Shown piece after piece: positions 49,968 through 59,291 of a stretch of 64,000 nt of DNA. The stretch's first letter is position 1. Every line of letters begins with the position of its first letter. The notes below the pieces were generated by a model. It did not search any database. It was not told the DNA's origin and worked only from the letters and a program-made list of their open reading frames with translations. The translations under genes were made by a program, and so were the position numbers. The DNA is from Dyella silvae (GTDB lineage Bacteria > Pseudomonadota > Gammaproteobacteria > Xanthomonadales > Rhodanobacteraceae), in the NCBI RefSeq assembly GCF_026421305.1, contig NZ_JAPJBQ010000002.1:186001-250000 (forward strand), in the 5' to 3' direction.

Positions 49968-50714
49968 TTAGAGCAGACCCTTCTGCTTCAGCGCCGCGAC
50001 CAGTTCGGCCGCATCCTTCACCATCACGCCCTTGCTGCGCTTGGCCGGCGCGGCGTAATGCGTGGTCTTGAGGTGGTCGTTGGCCGCCACACCCTGCGAG
50101 GCGAACTCGATGGTGTCGATCGGCTTGGACTTGGCCTTCATGATGTCCGGCAGCTTGATGAAGCGCGGCTCATTGAGGCGCAGGTCAGTGGTGATGACCG
50201 CAGGCAGCTCGGCTTCAATCACTTCCAGGCCGGCATCGACTTCACGGGTCACCGTGGCTTTGCCGTTGGCAATCTCGACCTTGCTGGCAAACGTGGCCTG
50301 CGGGCGATCCCAAAGCGCAGCCAACATCTGGCCCGTCTGGTTGGCATCGTCGTCGATCGCCTGCTTGCCCAGGATCACCAGGCCCGGCTGCTCTTTCTCG
50401 ATCAGCTTCTGGAACACGCGGGCTGCGGTGAGCGGCTGCACGGCATCAGTGGTCACGACGTGAATGGCGCGGTTGGCACCCATGGCCAGACCGTTGCGCA
50501 AATGAGCGGTGAGATCGGCCGGGCCGATACCTACCACGACCACTTCCTCGGCTACACCCTTCTCGCGCAGGCGCAGAGCTTCTTCAAGGGCAATATCGTC
50601 AAACGGGTTGGCAGAAAGCTTGACGCCATCCGTCACCACGCCAGTGCCATCGGGTTTCACCTGAATGCGGACGTTGTAGTCCACGACGCGCTTGTAGCCG
50701 ACCAGAATCTTCAT
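49968..50714 (-). CDS. etfB: Electron transfer flavoprotein beta subunit
   Basis: 248 residues, partner of EtfA; binds AMP. MKILVGYKRVVDYNVRIQVK start with AAGGAA upstream, NPFDDIALEEALRLRE, LGKQAIDDDANQTGQMLAALW and the signature VITTDLRLNEPRFIKLPDIMKAKSKP. The longer frame upstream is rejected on ribosome-binding site and family start. Confidence 0.97.
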   Translation of the reverse strand: MKILVGYKRVVDYNVRIQVKPDGTGVVTDGVKLSANPFDDIALEEALRLREKGVAEEVVVVGIGPADLTAHLRNGLAMGANRAIHVVTTDAVQPLTAARVFQKLIEKEQPGLVILGKQAIDDDANQTGQMLAALWDRPQATFASKVEIANGKATVTREVDAGLEVIEAELPAVITTDLRLNEPRFIKLPDIMKAKSKPIDTIEFASQGVAANDHLKTTHYAAPAKRSKGVMVKDAAELVAALKQKGLL

Positions 50715-51022
50715 CAGCGGTTCCTTCGAAATGCCGAGCGCCACAGGGCGCAGGAATTGGTACAAGCGCACATTCTAACCTGTGGGCAGGCTCAGTGCTC
50801 AGGCGTATGGTTCCCCGCGATGGCCGGGCCTGGGTGGTTGCCAGAAGGGGCGCGGATACCGCCCAGCCAAGGGGGAAGATTGGGGGCGGGGGTGGTGCTC
50901 ACCGAGAACCGGGCCTGCAAGGCACTGAGCGCGTTCGCCAGGCGGTTTGGTCGGGTGGGGTCAGGGCGATATCATGCAGGCTCTCAAAGCCGACGCTTTC
51001 TGGGGCGAGCATCCAAAGGTGT
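50715..51022. other. Divergent intergenic region, etfB / GT2
   Basis: About 308 bases between divergent genes, with several G-runs around 50870-50910. It should hold the etfB promoter (not located) and the plus-strand promoter candidate at 50947-50975. No gene is seen. Confidence 0.4.
50947..50975 (+). promoter_or_regulatory. Candidate sigma70 promoter for GT2 genes
   Basis: TTGGTC and TATCAT separated by 17 bases, about 48 bases upstream of the first GT2 start. The spacing is ideal and the -10 is good; the -35 matches four of six. Confidence 0.45.
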
Positions 51023-52003
51023 ATGTCAGATCCGCGACTATCGATTGTACTGTGCACCTATAACGGCGTTGCGTTTCTGCCGCAGCAGCTTGAAAGCCTG
51101 CTCAATCAGACACGCCTCCCAGATGAAATCGTCATCGGCGACGACAGTTCGCTCGACCACACCTGGGACCTGCTGCAGACATTCGCCGGGCGGGCTCAGT
51201 CTTCGGGTGTCGACGTCAAGCTGGTACGACACGCGACGAATCTGGGCTACGTTGGAAACTTCTCGGCCATGTTGCAACAGGCCACGGGCGACCTGCTGTT
51301 CCTGAGCGATCAGGACGATGTCTGGCGCGCGGATAAGCTGGAGGTCATGGCAAGCCGCTTTCAGCAAGATCGTTCGCTGGTCCTTTTGCACAGCGATGCG
51401 CGCCTGGTCGACGAGAAGGGTGACAGCTTGCGGGCCGGTCTCTTCGAGTCGCTTGAACTCAGTGAGATCGAGCGTCAAAGGGTACGGGCAGACGCCGCTT
51501 TCGACGTGTTGCTGCGACGAAACATCGTGACCGGTGCCACAGCGGGCATGCGTCGCATCGTGGTCGAGAAGGCGCTGCCGATTCCGTCCGGGTGGGTCCA
51601 CGACGAATGGCTGGCGCTCGTTGCCTCGGTTATTGGTCGCGTCGATTTCATCGATGAGCCGCTCATTGATTATCGGCAGCATGGCAACAACCAGATCGGC
51701 ATCCAAAAGCGAACCTGGAAGAAGCGACTCGATGATCTGTTGCTGCCCCGTGCCAAGGAGATTGGGGGGAAAGTGGCGCGGCTTGGGGGCTTCGCCGATC
51801 ATCTTCGTACTATCGATCCTTTTCCGGCACATCAGCTCGAGCGCGTAAAAGACATGCAGGCACATCTTCTTGTTCGCGAGCAGATTCGTGGCGTGCGGGT
51901 CGGCAGGCTGATGTCCATTTGGCGTGAATACGCCAATGGCAGATATCGGCGATATGACACCGGTGCACGTGGTGCACTTCGTGATTTTCTAAGACGCGAT
52001 TAG
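51023..52003 (+). CDS. GT2 glycosyltransferase (rhamnosyltransferase-like)
   Basis: 326 residues. GT-A fold with LSIVLCTYNGVAFLPQQLES, IVIGDDSSLDHTWDLL and the FLSDQDDVWRADKL motif; DQDDxW is common in rhamnosyltransferases and related GT2 enzymes. ATGRRI-type acceptor region and HDEWLALVAS follow. AAAGGTGT precedes MSDPRLSI; the upstream in-frame extension is discarded as low-complexity. Sits between etfBA and the ETF-QO gene, outside the main cluster. Confidence 0.9.
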   Translation: MSDPRLSIVLCTYNGVAFLPQQLESLLNQTRLPDEIVIGDDSSLDHTWDLLQTFAGRAQSSGVDVKLVRHATNLGYVGNFSAMLQQATGDLLFLSDQDDVWRADKLEVMASRFQQDRSLVLLHSDARLVDEKGDSLRAGLFESLELSEIERQRVRADAAFDVLLRRNIVTGATAGMRRIVVEKALPIPSGWVHDEWLALVASVIGRVDFIDEPLIDYRQHGNNQIGIQKRTWKKRLDDLLLPRAKEIGGKVARLGGFADHLRTIDPFPAHQLERVKDMQAHLLVREQIRGVRVGRLMSIWREYANGRYRRYDTGARGALRDFLRRD

Positions 52004-52039
52004 CCTCATTTTGTGCGGTGAATTCGCACAGAACCCTGC

Positions 52040-53005
52040 ATGCAACAACTTAGCAAAGAGCTTCCATTCATGCCCATGGTGAAAGGCGAACGCGTCGCCA
52101 TCCTGCTTTGCACTTTCAACGGTGAGCGCTACCTGCCCAGGCAGCTGGATTCCATCCTGGCGCAGGATCACAAGGACTGGGTCATCTACGTTTCCGATGA
52201 TGGCTCGACCGACGGCACGCTTTCGATTCTGCAGAGCTATCAGCAACGGCTGGAGAGTGGGCGTCTGGTCATTCTGCAGGGGCCGCGCGCTGGATACGCG
52301 GCGAATTTCATGTCGCTTTTGCATCAACGGGCCGATGGCGACCATTACTACGCCTTCTGCGACCAGGACGACTGCTGGGACCCGGACAAACTGTCTCGCG
52401 CACTGGCGTGGATGCGCCTGCAGCCCGCGGATGTTCCCGCGCTTTACTGCGGCAGGACTCGTCTGATGAACAACGACGAGCAGACCATCGGCTACTCGCC
52501 GCTTTTTGGTCGGGAGCCAAGCTTCAGGAATGCCCTGACGCAGAGTCTCGCCGGCGGTAACACGATGCTGATCAATGCCAGTGGGCACGCGTTAATGGCA
52601 CGTACGCCGCCGGGCGTACGCGTTCAATCGCACGACTGGTGGGCCTACTTGTTAGTGACCGCCTGCGGTGGGCGTGTTCACTACGATTCGAAGCCGTCTC
52701 TTGGTTACCGGCAGCATGGCGAGAACCTCATTGGTTCGAACGCGGGTATGCGTGATCGGCTCGCCCGTCTCTGGCACATGCTTGAAGGCAACTATCGCGA
52801 GTGGAATGACGCGAACCTGGCACTGCTGCAGCCATTTGATGCCAGCCTCACCCCGGAGAACCGCCTTGTGCTTGCGCTGTTCAAGGGCATGCGTGGTACA
52901 GGCTTCTTCAAGCGACTGTCGTCGCTTGTCCGTGGGGGCTTCTATCGGCAGACCCTGGCGGGCAATGTGGGCATGGTCGTCGCGGTCGCACTGCGCCGCT
53001 TCTGA
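52040..53005 (+). CDS. GT2 glycosyltransferase, second of pair
   Basis: 321 residues. VAILLCTFNGERYLPRQLDS, VSDDGSTDGTLSIL, AFCDQDDCWDPDKL and HDWWAYLLVTACGG give the same family as the preceding gene, so the pair may have arisen by duplication. Start uncertain: ATG 52040 has no ribosome-binding site, while ATG 52070 follows AAAGAG. Probably adds rhamnose or a related sugar to LPS core or O-antigen; inference. Confidence 0.88.
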   Translation: MQQLSKELPFMPMVKGERVAILLCTFNGERYLPRQLDSILAQDHKDWVIYVSDDGSTDGTLSILQSYQQRLESGRLVILQGPRAGYAANFMSLLHQRADGDHYYAFCDQDDCWDPDKLSRALAWMRLQPADVPALYCGRTRLMNNDEQTIGYSPLFGREPSFRNALTQSLAGGNTMLINASGHALMARTPPGVRVQSHDWWAYLLVTACGGRVHYDSKPSLGYRQHGENLIGSNAGMRDRLARLWHMLEGNYREWNDANLALLQPFDASLTPENRLVLALFKGMRGTGFFKRLSSLVRGGFYRQTLAGNVGMVVAVALRRF

Positions 53006-53022
53006 TGTAGGTCCGAAAACAG

Positions 53023-53047
53023 TGACGCCCCGTTGATCGGGGCGTCA
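53023..53047. terminator. Bidirectional hairpin, GT2 / ETF-QO
   Basis: TGACGCCCCG and CGGGGCGTCA, perfect 10-bp stem with five-base loop between two convergent stop codons. No long T-run. Confidence 0.6.
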
Positions 53048-53067
53048 TGTCGAATGCTCTGGCGGGC

Positions 53068-54669
53068 TCAGAGATTCTGGTAGTTCGGACCCGAGCCACC
53101 TTCCGGCGTCACCCAGTTGATGATCTGGTACGGGTCTTTGATATCGCAGGTCTTGCAGTGTACGCAGTTGGCAGCGTTGATCTGCAGGCGCTTGCCCGCT
53201 TCATCTTCGACCATCTCGTAGACGTTGGCCGGGCAGAAGCGGGTGCAGGGGTTGCCGTACTCCACTGCGCACTTGGTAACGCACACGTTGGTGTCGGATA
53301 CCTGCAGGTGGATGGGCTGGTCTTCGTCGTGCTCGGTGGCGGCGAAGTACACGCCGGCCAGCCGGTCGCGTGGCGCCAGTTCGCGTTGCACGTAATCGCG
53401 CTTGGGCTCTTCCTGCTGACCCAGCTTGTGCAGCGACGACCAGTCGGCCTTGTTCTTCAGCGTCCACGGGGAGGCGCCGCCGATGGCCGTTTCCCACGCG
53501 GCATTGAGCATGCCGAACCACAGGCCCTTCTTGAAGGCGGGCTTGATGTTGCGCACCTTCTTCAGCTCAGCCATCACGTCCGAGGCCCGCAGCCTGGCGT
53601 CGAAGCCGGCCGGGTTCAGCGCGTTGGCGGCCAGGTGTTCGGCGGCCAACATGCCGCTCTTGATCGCCTGGTGGGTGCCCTTGATCTTGGGCACGTTGAG
53701 CAGGCCGGCGGTGTCGCCAATCAGCAGGGCGCCCGGCATTTCCACCTTGGGCAGCGATTGGTAGCCACCGGTGACAATGGCGCGCGCGCCGGCTGACAGG
53801 ATGGTGCCGCCTTCCAGCAGCGACTTCACCGTCGGGTGGTTCTTCCACTGCTGGAAGGCTTCCCACGGCTGGTAGTTGGGGTCGGTGTAATCCAGGCCGC
53901 TGACATAGCCGAGGGCGATGCGGTCTTTGTCCAGGTGATACAGGAAGCTGCCGCCGTAGGTGTGACTGTCGGCGGGCCAGCCGAAGCTGTGCACGATCTT
54001 GCCCGGCGTGACGCGACCCGCTGGCAATTGCCACAGCTCTTTGATGCCGATGGAGTAACCCTGCGGGTCGCTGTCCTTGTCCAGCGCGAAACGCTTGATC
54101 AGCTGCTTGGTGAGGCTGCCACGCGCGCCCTCGGCAAATACGGTGACCTTGGCCTTGATGTCGATACCCTGGGTGTAGCTCGGCTTGTGCGAACCATCCT
54201 TGGCCACGCCCATGTCGCCGATGCGCACGCCAGCGACCGAGCCGTCTTCGTTGAAGACGGTGTCGGCGGCAGCAAAGCCCGGGAATACGTCAACGCCAAG
54301 CGCTTCGGCCTGCGGTGCCATCCAGGCACACATCGCGCCCAGCGACACGATGATATTGCCGTGATTATTCATGCCTGGGGGCACCGGCAGCTTGCGCGCG
54401 CCGGTCTTGCTGAGCAGCCAGAACTCATCCTCGGTGGCCGGCACACAAATCGGCGGCGGATTGTCGCGCCAGCCTGGCAACAGCGCGTCCAGCGGCTGCG
54501 GTTCAATGACCGCGCCGGACAGAATTTGCGCGCCGATGGTCGAGGCCTTCTCGATGACGCATACGCTCAGTTCCGGCTTGAGCTGCTTCAGGCGGATGGC
54601 AAACGAAAGCCCGGAAGGGCCTGCGCCAACGACGACAACGTCATATTCCATGGTTTCGCGGTCGCTCAT
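53068..54669 (-). CDS. etfD: Electron transfer flavoprotein-ubiquinone oxidoreductase
   Basis: 533 residues, membrane-associated FAD and 4Fe-4S protein passing electrons from EtfAB to ubiquinone. N-terminal VVVGAGPSGLSFAIRLKQL binds FAD. The C-terminal iron-sulfur domain has Cys in EYGNPCTRFCPANVYE and NCVHCKTCDIKDP. It is functionally linked to etfBA, but the two GT2 genes separate them. Full length for the family. Confidence 0.96.
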   Translation of the reverse strand: MSDRETMEYDVVVVGAGPSGLSFAIRLKQLKPELSVCVIEKASTIGAQILSGAVIEPQPLDALLPGWRDNPPPICVPATEDEFWLLSKTGARKLPVPPGMNNHGNIIVSLGAMCAWMAPQAEALGVDVFPGFAAADTVFNEDGSVAGVRIGDMGVAKDGSHKPSYTQGIDIKAKVTVFAEGARGSLTKQLIKRFALDKDSDPQGYSIGIKELWQLPAGRVTPGKIVHSFGWPADSHTYGGSFLYHLDKDRIALGYVSGLDYTDPNYQPWEAFQQWKNHPTVKSLLEGGTILSAGARAIVTGGYQSLPKVEMPGALLIGDTAGLLNVPKIKGTHQAIKSGMLAAEHLAANALNPAGFDARLRASDVMAELKKVRNIKPAFKKGLWFGMLNAAWETAIGGASPWTLKNKADWSSLHKLGQQEEPKRDYVQRELAPRDRLAGVYFAATEHDEDQPIHLQVSDTNVCVTKCAVEYGNPCTRFCPANVYEMVEDEAGKRLQINAANCVHCKTCDIKDPYQIINWVTPEGGSGPNYQNL

Positions 54670-54838
54670 GGCGGACTCCAGCTGATCGTATGCGGCAGTT
54701 TCCGTTCCCGGACGTATGGAACGGTCAAACCGGCATTGTCCGGATTCGGGCAGCGACGGGCAACGGACGCCGGTCAGATCCTTGCAATCCTTTCATCCCT
54801 GGTGGTGATAATCACCTCCAGGAAGATCCACGGAAGAC

Positions 54839-56242
54839 ATGATGAACCTCCACCAGCCATCGATCAGTGATCTCGACCTGCGCCGGGCGACCATGTGCCA
54901 GCTATTGCATTGGCTTGCCGTCGAGCGGGTGCAGCCACAGGGGCTGGCCGAGACGTATCTGGAGGCCATTGAGCGCGTCAATCCGCAGCTCAATGCCTAT
55001 GTCGGTGTCAGTTCGGCCATGCTGCAGGAGCAGGCGCTGGCGGCGCAGCATCGCCGTCGCGACGGGGTCATCGGCCGGCTGGATGGTATTCCGGTGGCGC
55101 TCAAGGACAACTTCGACGCCGCCGGCTGGCCAACCCGTGCCGGCCTGGCAGGGCGGCGCAAAGTCGCGACCGAGGATGCCCATGTGGTGGCCCGTCTACG
55201 CGCTTCCGGGGCCGTGCTGGTCGGCAGGACCAACATGGACGAAGGCGCGCTCGGTGCGGTGACAGACAACCCCCACTACGGGCCGACGCACAACCCGCAT
55301 CGCCACGGCTACACCGCGGGTGGTTCGTCCGGTGGCGCCGCAGCCGCTATCGCTGCGGGTCTGGCGGTGGCAGCAGTCGGTTCGGACAGCCTGGGGTCGA
55401 TACGTATTCCCGCCAGCTACTGTGGTGTCTATGCGCTGAAGCCAACCCATGGCGAAATCTCCGCGCGCGGCATGGTGCCGGCCGCGCGACGGCTCGATAC
55501 GGTGGGGCTACTCGCACGTAGCGCCGATGACCTGACCGTGCTGCTGCAAGTGCTTGCCGGTTATGACGCCGATGACCCGCGCTCGCGGCGCCGGCGCGTG
55601 GCGTTGTCGCCGCCGGACTGGGAGCCAGGTCGCCTGCGCGCGGGTTTCCTGCCTAATCTCGCCGCCCTCGGTGTGCAGCCCGACGTCATTGCCGTGTTTG
55701 AGGCGGCTTTGGCCAAGTGGCCGCATGAGTTGGGCGAGCGGCGGACGGTGGATTTTTCCGATTGGGATTTCGCCCGCACGCGCCGCGCCGGCCTGCTGCT
55801 GATGGAAGCGGAAATGCTTGGGACATTCGCCGCTGATCTTGCCGACACCGATCATCGCGTGTCCGAACATTTTCGTCGGCTGCTGAGTTACGCGGCCGGC
55901 AAGAGCGCCGCAGATTACGCATGTGCCGATCGCGTACTCGATGCCGCCACGCTCAAGATGCGCCGGCTGTTCGCTCAGATCGACGTGCTGGTGTTGCCCA
56001 CCACGCCGCAGGGCGCTTTCCCGCTGGACGGCCTGGTGCCGGATTCGCAGGCAGACCTGACCAGCTTTGCCAGCCTGGCCGGATGTCCCGCCGTGAGCAT
56101 CCCCATGGGCTACCTGCCCGATGGGATGCCGATCGGGTTGCAGCTGGTGGGCGCGCGAGGGTCGGATCTGCGGCTGCTTGAGCTTGCTTCGGTATGTGCC
56201 GCGACGCTGGATGTGGAACCGACGTTCCCGGGCATCCACTGA
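54839..56242 (+). CDS. Amidase signature family hydrolase
   Basis: 467 residues. Triad by family pattern: Lys89 (VALKDNFD), cis-Ser163 (GGSSGGAAAAIAAG) and Ser187 (GSDSLGSIRIPAS), with the expected 24-residue gap between the two Ser. The usual Gly before Ser187's SIR motif partner is Leu in one position, a mild deviation. AtzF/GatA-like fold, but no gatB or gatC nearby, so not the tRNA amidotransferase; the substrate is unknown. The second Met (54842) has slightly better ribosome-binding-site spacing. Confidence 0.9.
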   Translation: MMNLHQPSISDLDLRRATMCQLLHWLAVERVQPQGLAETYLEAIERVNPQLNAYVGVSSAMLQEQALAAQHRRRDGVIGRLDGIPVALKDNFDAAGWPTRAGLAGRRKVATEDAHVVARLRASGAVLVGRTNMDEGALGAVTDNPHYGPTHNPHRHGYTAGGSSGGAAAAIAAGLAVAAVGSDSLGSIRIPASYCGVYALKPTHGEISARGMVPAARRLDTVGLLARSADDLTVLLQVLAGYDADDPRSRRRRVALSPPDWEPGRLRAGFLPNLAALGVQPDVIAVFEAALAKWPHELGERRTVDFSDWDFARTRRAGLLLMEAEMLGTFAADLADTDHRVSEHFRRLLSYAAGKSAADYACADRVLDAATLKMRRLFAQIDVLVLPTTPQGAFPLDGLVPDSQADLTSFASLAGCPAVSIPMGYLPDGMPIGLQLVGARGSDLRLLELASVCAATLDVEPTFPGIH

Positions 56243-56267
56243 TCTGCATCGCGGTCGGAAGGTAGAT

Positions 56268-56900
56268 GTGAGCTTGTTCGATGATGTGTCGCGTGAGGGC
56301 TGGCAGCAGTTGCCGCTGCCGGGTGCCGAACTGTCGTTGTGGCCGCATTGGTTGGATGGTGCGCAAGCCGATGCACTACTCGAAGCGTTGCTCGCCACCG
56401 TACCCTGGGAAACCCATCGCATCCGCATCTTTGGGCGTGAGGTCGATTCGCCTCGTCTGAGTTGCTGGATGGGCGATGCCGACGCGACCTACGTTTATTC
56501 ACGTACGCGCTTCGAACCCCACCCATGGACGCCGGCGTTGACTGCATTGCGTGCGCAGATCGAAGCGGCCTGCGGCGCGCGCTTCAATAGTGTGCTGGCG
56601 AATCTCTATCGCAGCGGCCTGGATTCCATGGGCTGGCACAGCGACGATGAGCCGGAACTGGGGAGGCACCCCGTGATTGCTTCCTTGAGCCTGGGGGCCG
56701 TCCGTCGCTTTCGGCTGAAGCCGCGCCGCCCGGAGAACGCAGGCGACGTCTGCGCTATGGAATTGGGGCACGGCAGCCTGCTGCGCATGGCAGGCGATAC
56801 TCAGCGGCTGTATCTGCACAGCCTGCCGAAGACCAGCGCGTCGATCGGGCCGCGCATCAATCTCACCTTTCGCTGGGTCGATGCCGCGCTGCGCGCGTGA
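56268..56900 (+). CDS. alkB: AlkB-type 2-oxoglutarate/Fe(II) dioxygenase
   Basis: 210 residues, repairs alkylated DNA or RNA bases by oxidative demethylation. Fe ligands: His and Asp in GWHSDDEPELG and His in LYLHSLPK; 2-oxoglutarate Arg in GPRINLTFRWV. The start is a GTG with GGAAGG upstream; the nearby ATG reads straight into a stop. Short ALKBH2/3-like form. Follows the amidase by 25 bases on the same strand. Confidence 0.92.
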   Translation: MSLFDDVSREGWQQLPLPGAELSLWPHWLDGAQADALLEALLATVPWETHRIRIFGREVDSPRLSCWMGDADATYVYSRTRFEPHPWTPALTALRAQIEAACGARFNSVLANLYRSGLDSMGWHSDDEPELGRHPVIASLSLGAVRRFRLKPRRPENAGDVCAMELGHGSLLRMAGDTQRLYLHSLPKTSASIGPRINLTFRWVDAALRA

Positions 56901-56933
56901 ACACGCGAAGGCCGGTCAGCGGAGCCGCGAAGC

Positions 56934-57557
56934 CTAGTTTGCGTGCGTGCTGTGAGGATCGAGCGGCTGCTGCAGCGTCCACGCCACCAGTTGTGATGCG
57001 AGCGCATCACTCGCCTGCCCAAACGCTGTCACCACCTGCGGCACCGCCGCGCCGCCCACCGCCTGAGTGATCTCGAAGCGTCGAGTCGCCACGATGCGCA
57101 GGCCGTTGGTTTGCACCAGCCGCGCATCAAGCCGGATGACGACCACAGGCTGTCCGCCCTGATATTCGGACTGGAATGCTCTCAGGTCACCGGCCAACAT
57201 GTAGTCCGCTTGCAGGCTGTCTTCATCGCTGCTGAGCCCGGAAACGCGTCCGTCATCGCGGAACGCATCCATCCACCGGTTTCGCAAAAGTTTGGTGGCG
57301 TTATCGCTCCAGCGCGCGCCCTTGTACACGTTGATCTCATCGCCCTGAGGGAGCACCGCGATACGCGCGCTATCGAGCATGCGCTCGGCTTGCGGTGTGT
57401 CGATTCGCAGGGTCCAGTTCACTGACGCTGCCTGCGCATGCGGCAATGGCGTCGCGGGCAGGCGATAGATGTTCTGTGGCTCCGACTTCGGTATTACCGA
57501 ACAGGCTGCAAGCAGGGCGGCGGCTGCCCAAAGGGAAAGGCGGACGGGCAACCTCAT
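56934..57557 (-). CDS. ABC-type transport auxiliary lipoprotein (PqiC-like)
   Basis: 207 residues with lipobox LLAAC (signal peptide about 1-18). The mature domain IYRLPATPLP, LRIDTPQAERMLDSARIAVL and YKGARWSDNATKLL is the pattern of periplasmic lipoproteins found at the end of MCE transport operons. Its ATG overlaps the MlaD-type stop (ATGA). Probably helps lipid transfer at the outer membrane. Confidence 0.88.
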   Translation of the reverse strand: MRLPVRLSLWAAAALLAACSVIPKSEPQNIYRLPATPLPHAQAASVNWTLRIDTPQAERMLDSARIAVLPQGDEINVYKGARWSDNATKLLRNRWMDAFRDDGRVSGLSSDEDSLQADYMLAGDLRAFQSEYQGGQPVVVIRLDARLVQTNGLRIVATRRFEITQAVGGAAVPQVVTAFGQASDALASQLVAWTLQQPLDPHSTHAN

Positions 57558-58492
57558 GGCACAAACTCCTTGTTGCGATCACGGCCGAGCAGGAAGCCGG
57601 CCGGGTTGTCGTCGAAACGGTGCGAGATGCTGCGCAGCGACGCCGCCGCGTCACGCAGTTCGCGCACGGCGGGCCCCAGTTCGCTGAAGCCCTGCATGCC
57701 GCCGCTGATGGCGGCGCTATTGTTGTTGAGCAGGCGATCGATATTGGCGCTGGAGCGCTCCAGCGAGGCCATCGCATTGCGTGCGCTGTCCAGGGTGGCA
57801 CGCCCCTGATTGTCGACCAGTCCATTGGCGTGGCGGACCAGTTCGTCCGTCTGCGCCAGCGTGTCATTGGCCTGCTTGCTCGCCTGCGCCAGTTGCTGCA
57901 GCAGCACCTTGATGTCGTCGCGCTGGTTCGCAATGGCACCGGTGGCCTTGTCCAGGTGATCGAGCGTGCGGCTGATGCGGTCAATGTTCTCGGGCGAGAG
58001 CATCTGATTGGCGCGGGCGACCACTTCGTTGATGTTGAGCACCAGATCCTCGCCATTGGCGAGCAGGCGGCTTAGCGGCGATGGATCGGCCACGATGACG
58101 GGTAACTGATCGTCCTTGCCTTCCAGCATCGGGCTCTGCGGCGAGCCGCCGCTGAGCTGGATGATGGCCAGCCCGGTCACGCCGGTGAGTGCCAGCTTGG
58201 CGTGCGTGTCCTGTCGCACCGGTGTGTCGGCAGCCAGGCGAATTGTGGCAAGTACTTTTCGGGGGTCCTGTTTGTCCAGCCGCAGCTGGGTGACATCGCC
58301 CACCTTGATGCCGTTGTATTGCACCGCACTGCCTTTTGACAGGCCCGTCACCGCCTCGTCGAACACGACCTGGTAATCGGCAAACTGCCGGTCGGAGCTG
58401 GACTTGGCCAGCCACAATGCGAACAGCAGGGCAGCGGTGACCACGATCACCGTGAACAAGCCAATCAATACGTGATGGGCGCGGGTTTCCAT
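57554..58492 (-). CDS. MCE/MlaD-family substrate-binding protein
   Basis: 312 residues. N-terminal TM anchor (LIGLFTVIVVTAALLFALWLA), then the MCE domain (YQVVFDEAVTGLSKGSAVQYNGIKVGDV, DTHAKLALTGVTGLAIIQLSGG), then a long helical region rich in Gln/Asn/Leu repeats (IDRISRTLDHLDKATGAIA, LLQQLAQASKQANDTLAQ). Longer than E. coli MlaD (183), like the Pqi/Yeb or Ttg2C-extended types. One-base gap from the ATPase gene. Confidence 0.93.
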   Translation of the reverse strand: METRAHHVLIGLFTVIVVTAALLFALWLAKSSSDRQFADYQVVFDEAVTGLSKGSAVQYNGIKVGDVTQLRLDKQDPRKVLATIRLAADTPVRQDTHAKLALTGVTGLAIIQLSGGSPQSPMLEGKDDQLPVIVADPSPLSRLLANGEDLVLNINEVVARANQMLSPENIDRISRTLDHLDKATGAIANQRDDIKVLLQQLAQASKQANDTLAQTDELVRHANGLVDNQGRATLDSARNAMASLERSSANIDRLLNNNSAAISGGMQGFSELGPAVRELRDAAASLRSISHRFDDNPAGFLLGRDRNKEFVP

Positions 58493-58493
58493 G

Positions 58494-59291
58494 TCACTTC
58501 ACCTCGTGCGCTTCTTCGGCAGCGCGGCCGCGGGGGCCGTGGAAATACGATTGCACCCACGGGTCGTTGTACTGAGCGACCTCGTCGAGTGGGCCAACTA
58601 CCAGCACCTTTTTCTGCGACAGCACGGCCACGCGGTCGCAGATGGTGTAGAGCGTGTCCAGGTCGTGGGTGACCAGGAACACCGTAAGACCCAGCGCGTC
58701 GCGCAGGGTCAGAATCAGCTGATCGAAAGCGGCGGCGCTGATGGGATCCAGCCCCGCCGTGGGTTCGTCCAGAAAAAGGATCTCCGGATCGAGCGCCAGC
58801 GATCGCGCAAGCGCCGCACGCTTGACCATGCCGCCCGACAGCTCGGACGGATACTTGGTTTCCGCGCCGGCCGGCAATCCCGCCAGAGCTAATTTGACGC
58901 CGGCGAGCGTTTGCGCGTCTGGACGGGTCAGCCCCCCGTGCTCGATCAACGGCATGGCCACGTTCTCCACAATATTGAGCGAAGAGAACAGGGCACCGTT
59001 CTGGAACAACACACCGAAGCGGCGCTCGAGTTGCGAACGCTTCTCCGGAGGAAGGCTCAGCAAGTCCTGGCCAAACACATGCACCTGGCCCGAAGTAGGG
59101 CGGCGCAACCCGACAATGCTGCGCAGCAAGACGGACTTGCCCGTGCCCGAGCCACCGACCACGCCAAGGATTTCGCCACGGCGCACGTCAAGATCGAGAT
59201 GCTCGTGCACCGTCTGCGTGCCGAAACGATTCACCAGGTTGCGCACCTGGATGACGTCGTCCTGCGGTGAAGGTTTGAGTACGGCGTTCAC
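58494..59291 (-). CDS. ABC transporter ATPase of MCE system (MlaF-like)
   Basis: 265 residues starting at a GTG that overlaps the permease stop (GTGA). Walker A GGSGTGKSVLL, Q-loop VLFQNGALFSSL, signature LSGGMVKRAALARSLAL, Walker B EILFLDEPTAGLDP and VTHDLDTL. Drives phospholipid transport together with the permease and MCE protein. The open frame further upstream overlaps the permease and is rejected. Confidence 0.95.
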   Translation of the reverse strand: MNAVLKPSPQDDVIQVRNLVNRFGTQTVHEHLDLDVRRGEILGVVGGSGTGKSVLLRSIVGLRRPTSGQVHVFGQDLLSLPPEKRSQLERRFGVLFQNGALFSSLNIVENVAMPLIEHGGLTRPDAQTLAGVKLALAGLPAGAETKYPSELSGGMVKRAALARSLALDPEILFLDEPTAGLDPISAAAFDQLILTLRDALGLTVFLVTHDLDTLYTICDRVAVLSQKKVLVVGPLDEVAQYNDPWVQSYFHGPRGRAAEEAHEVK

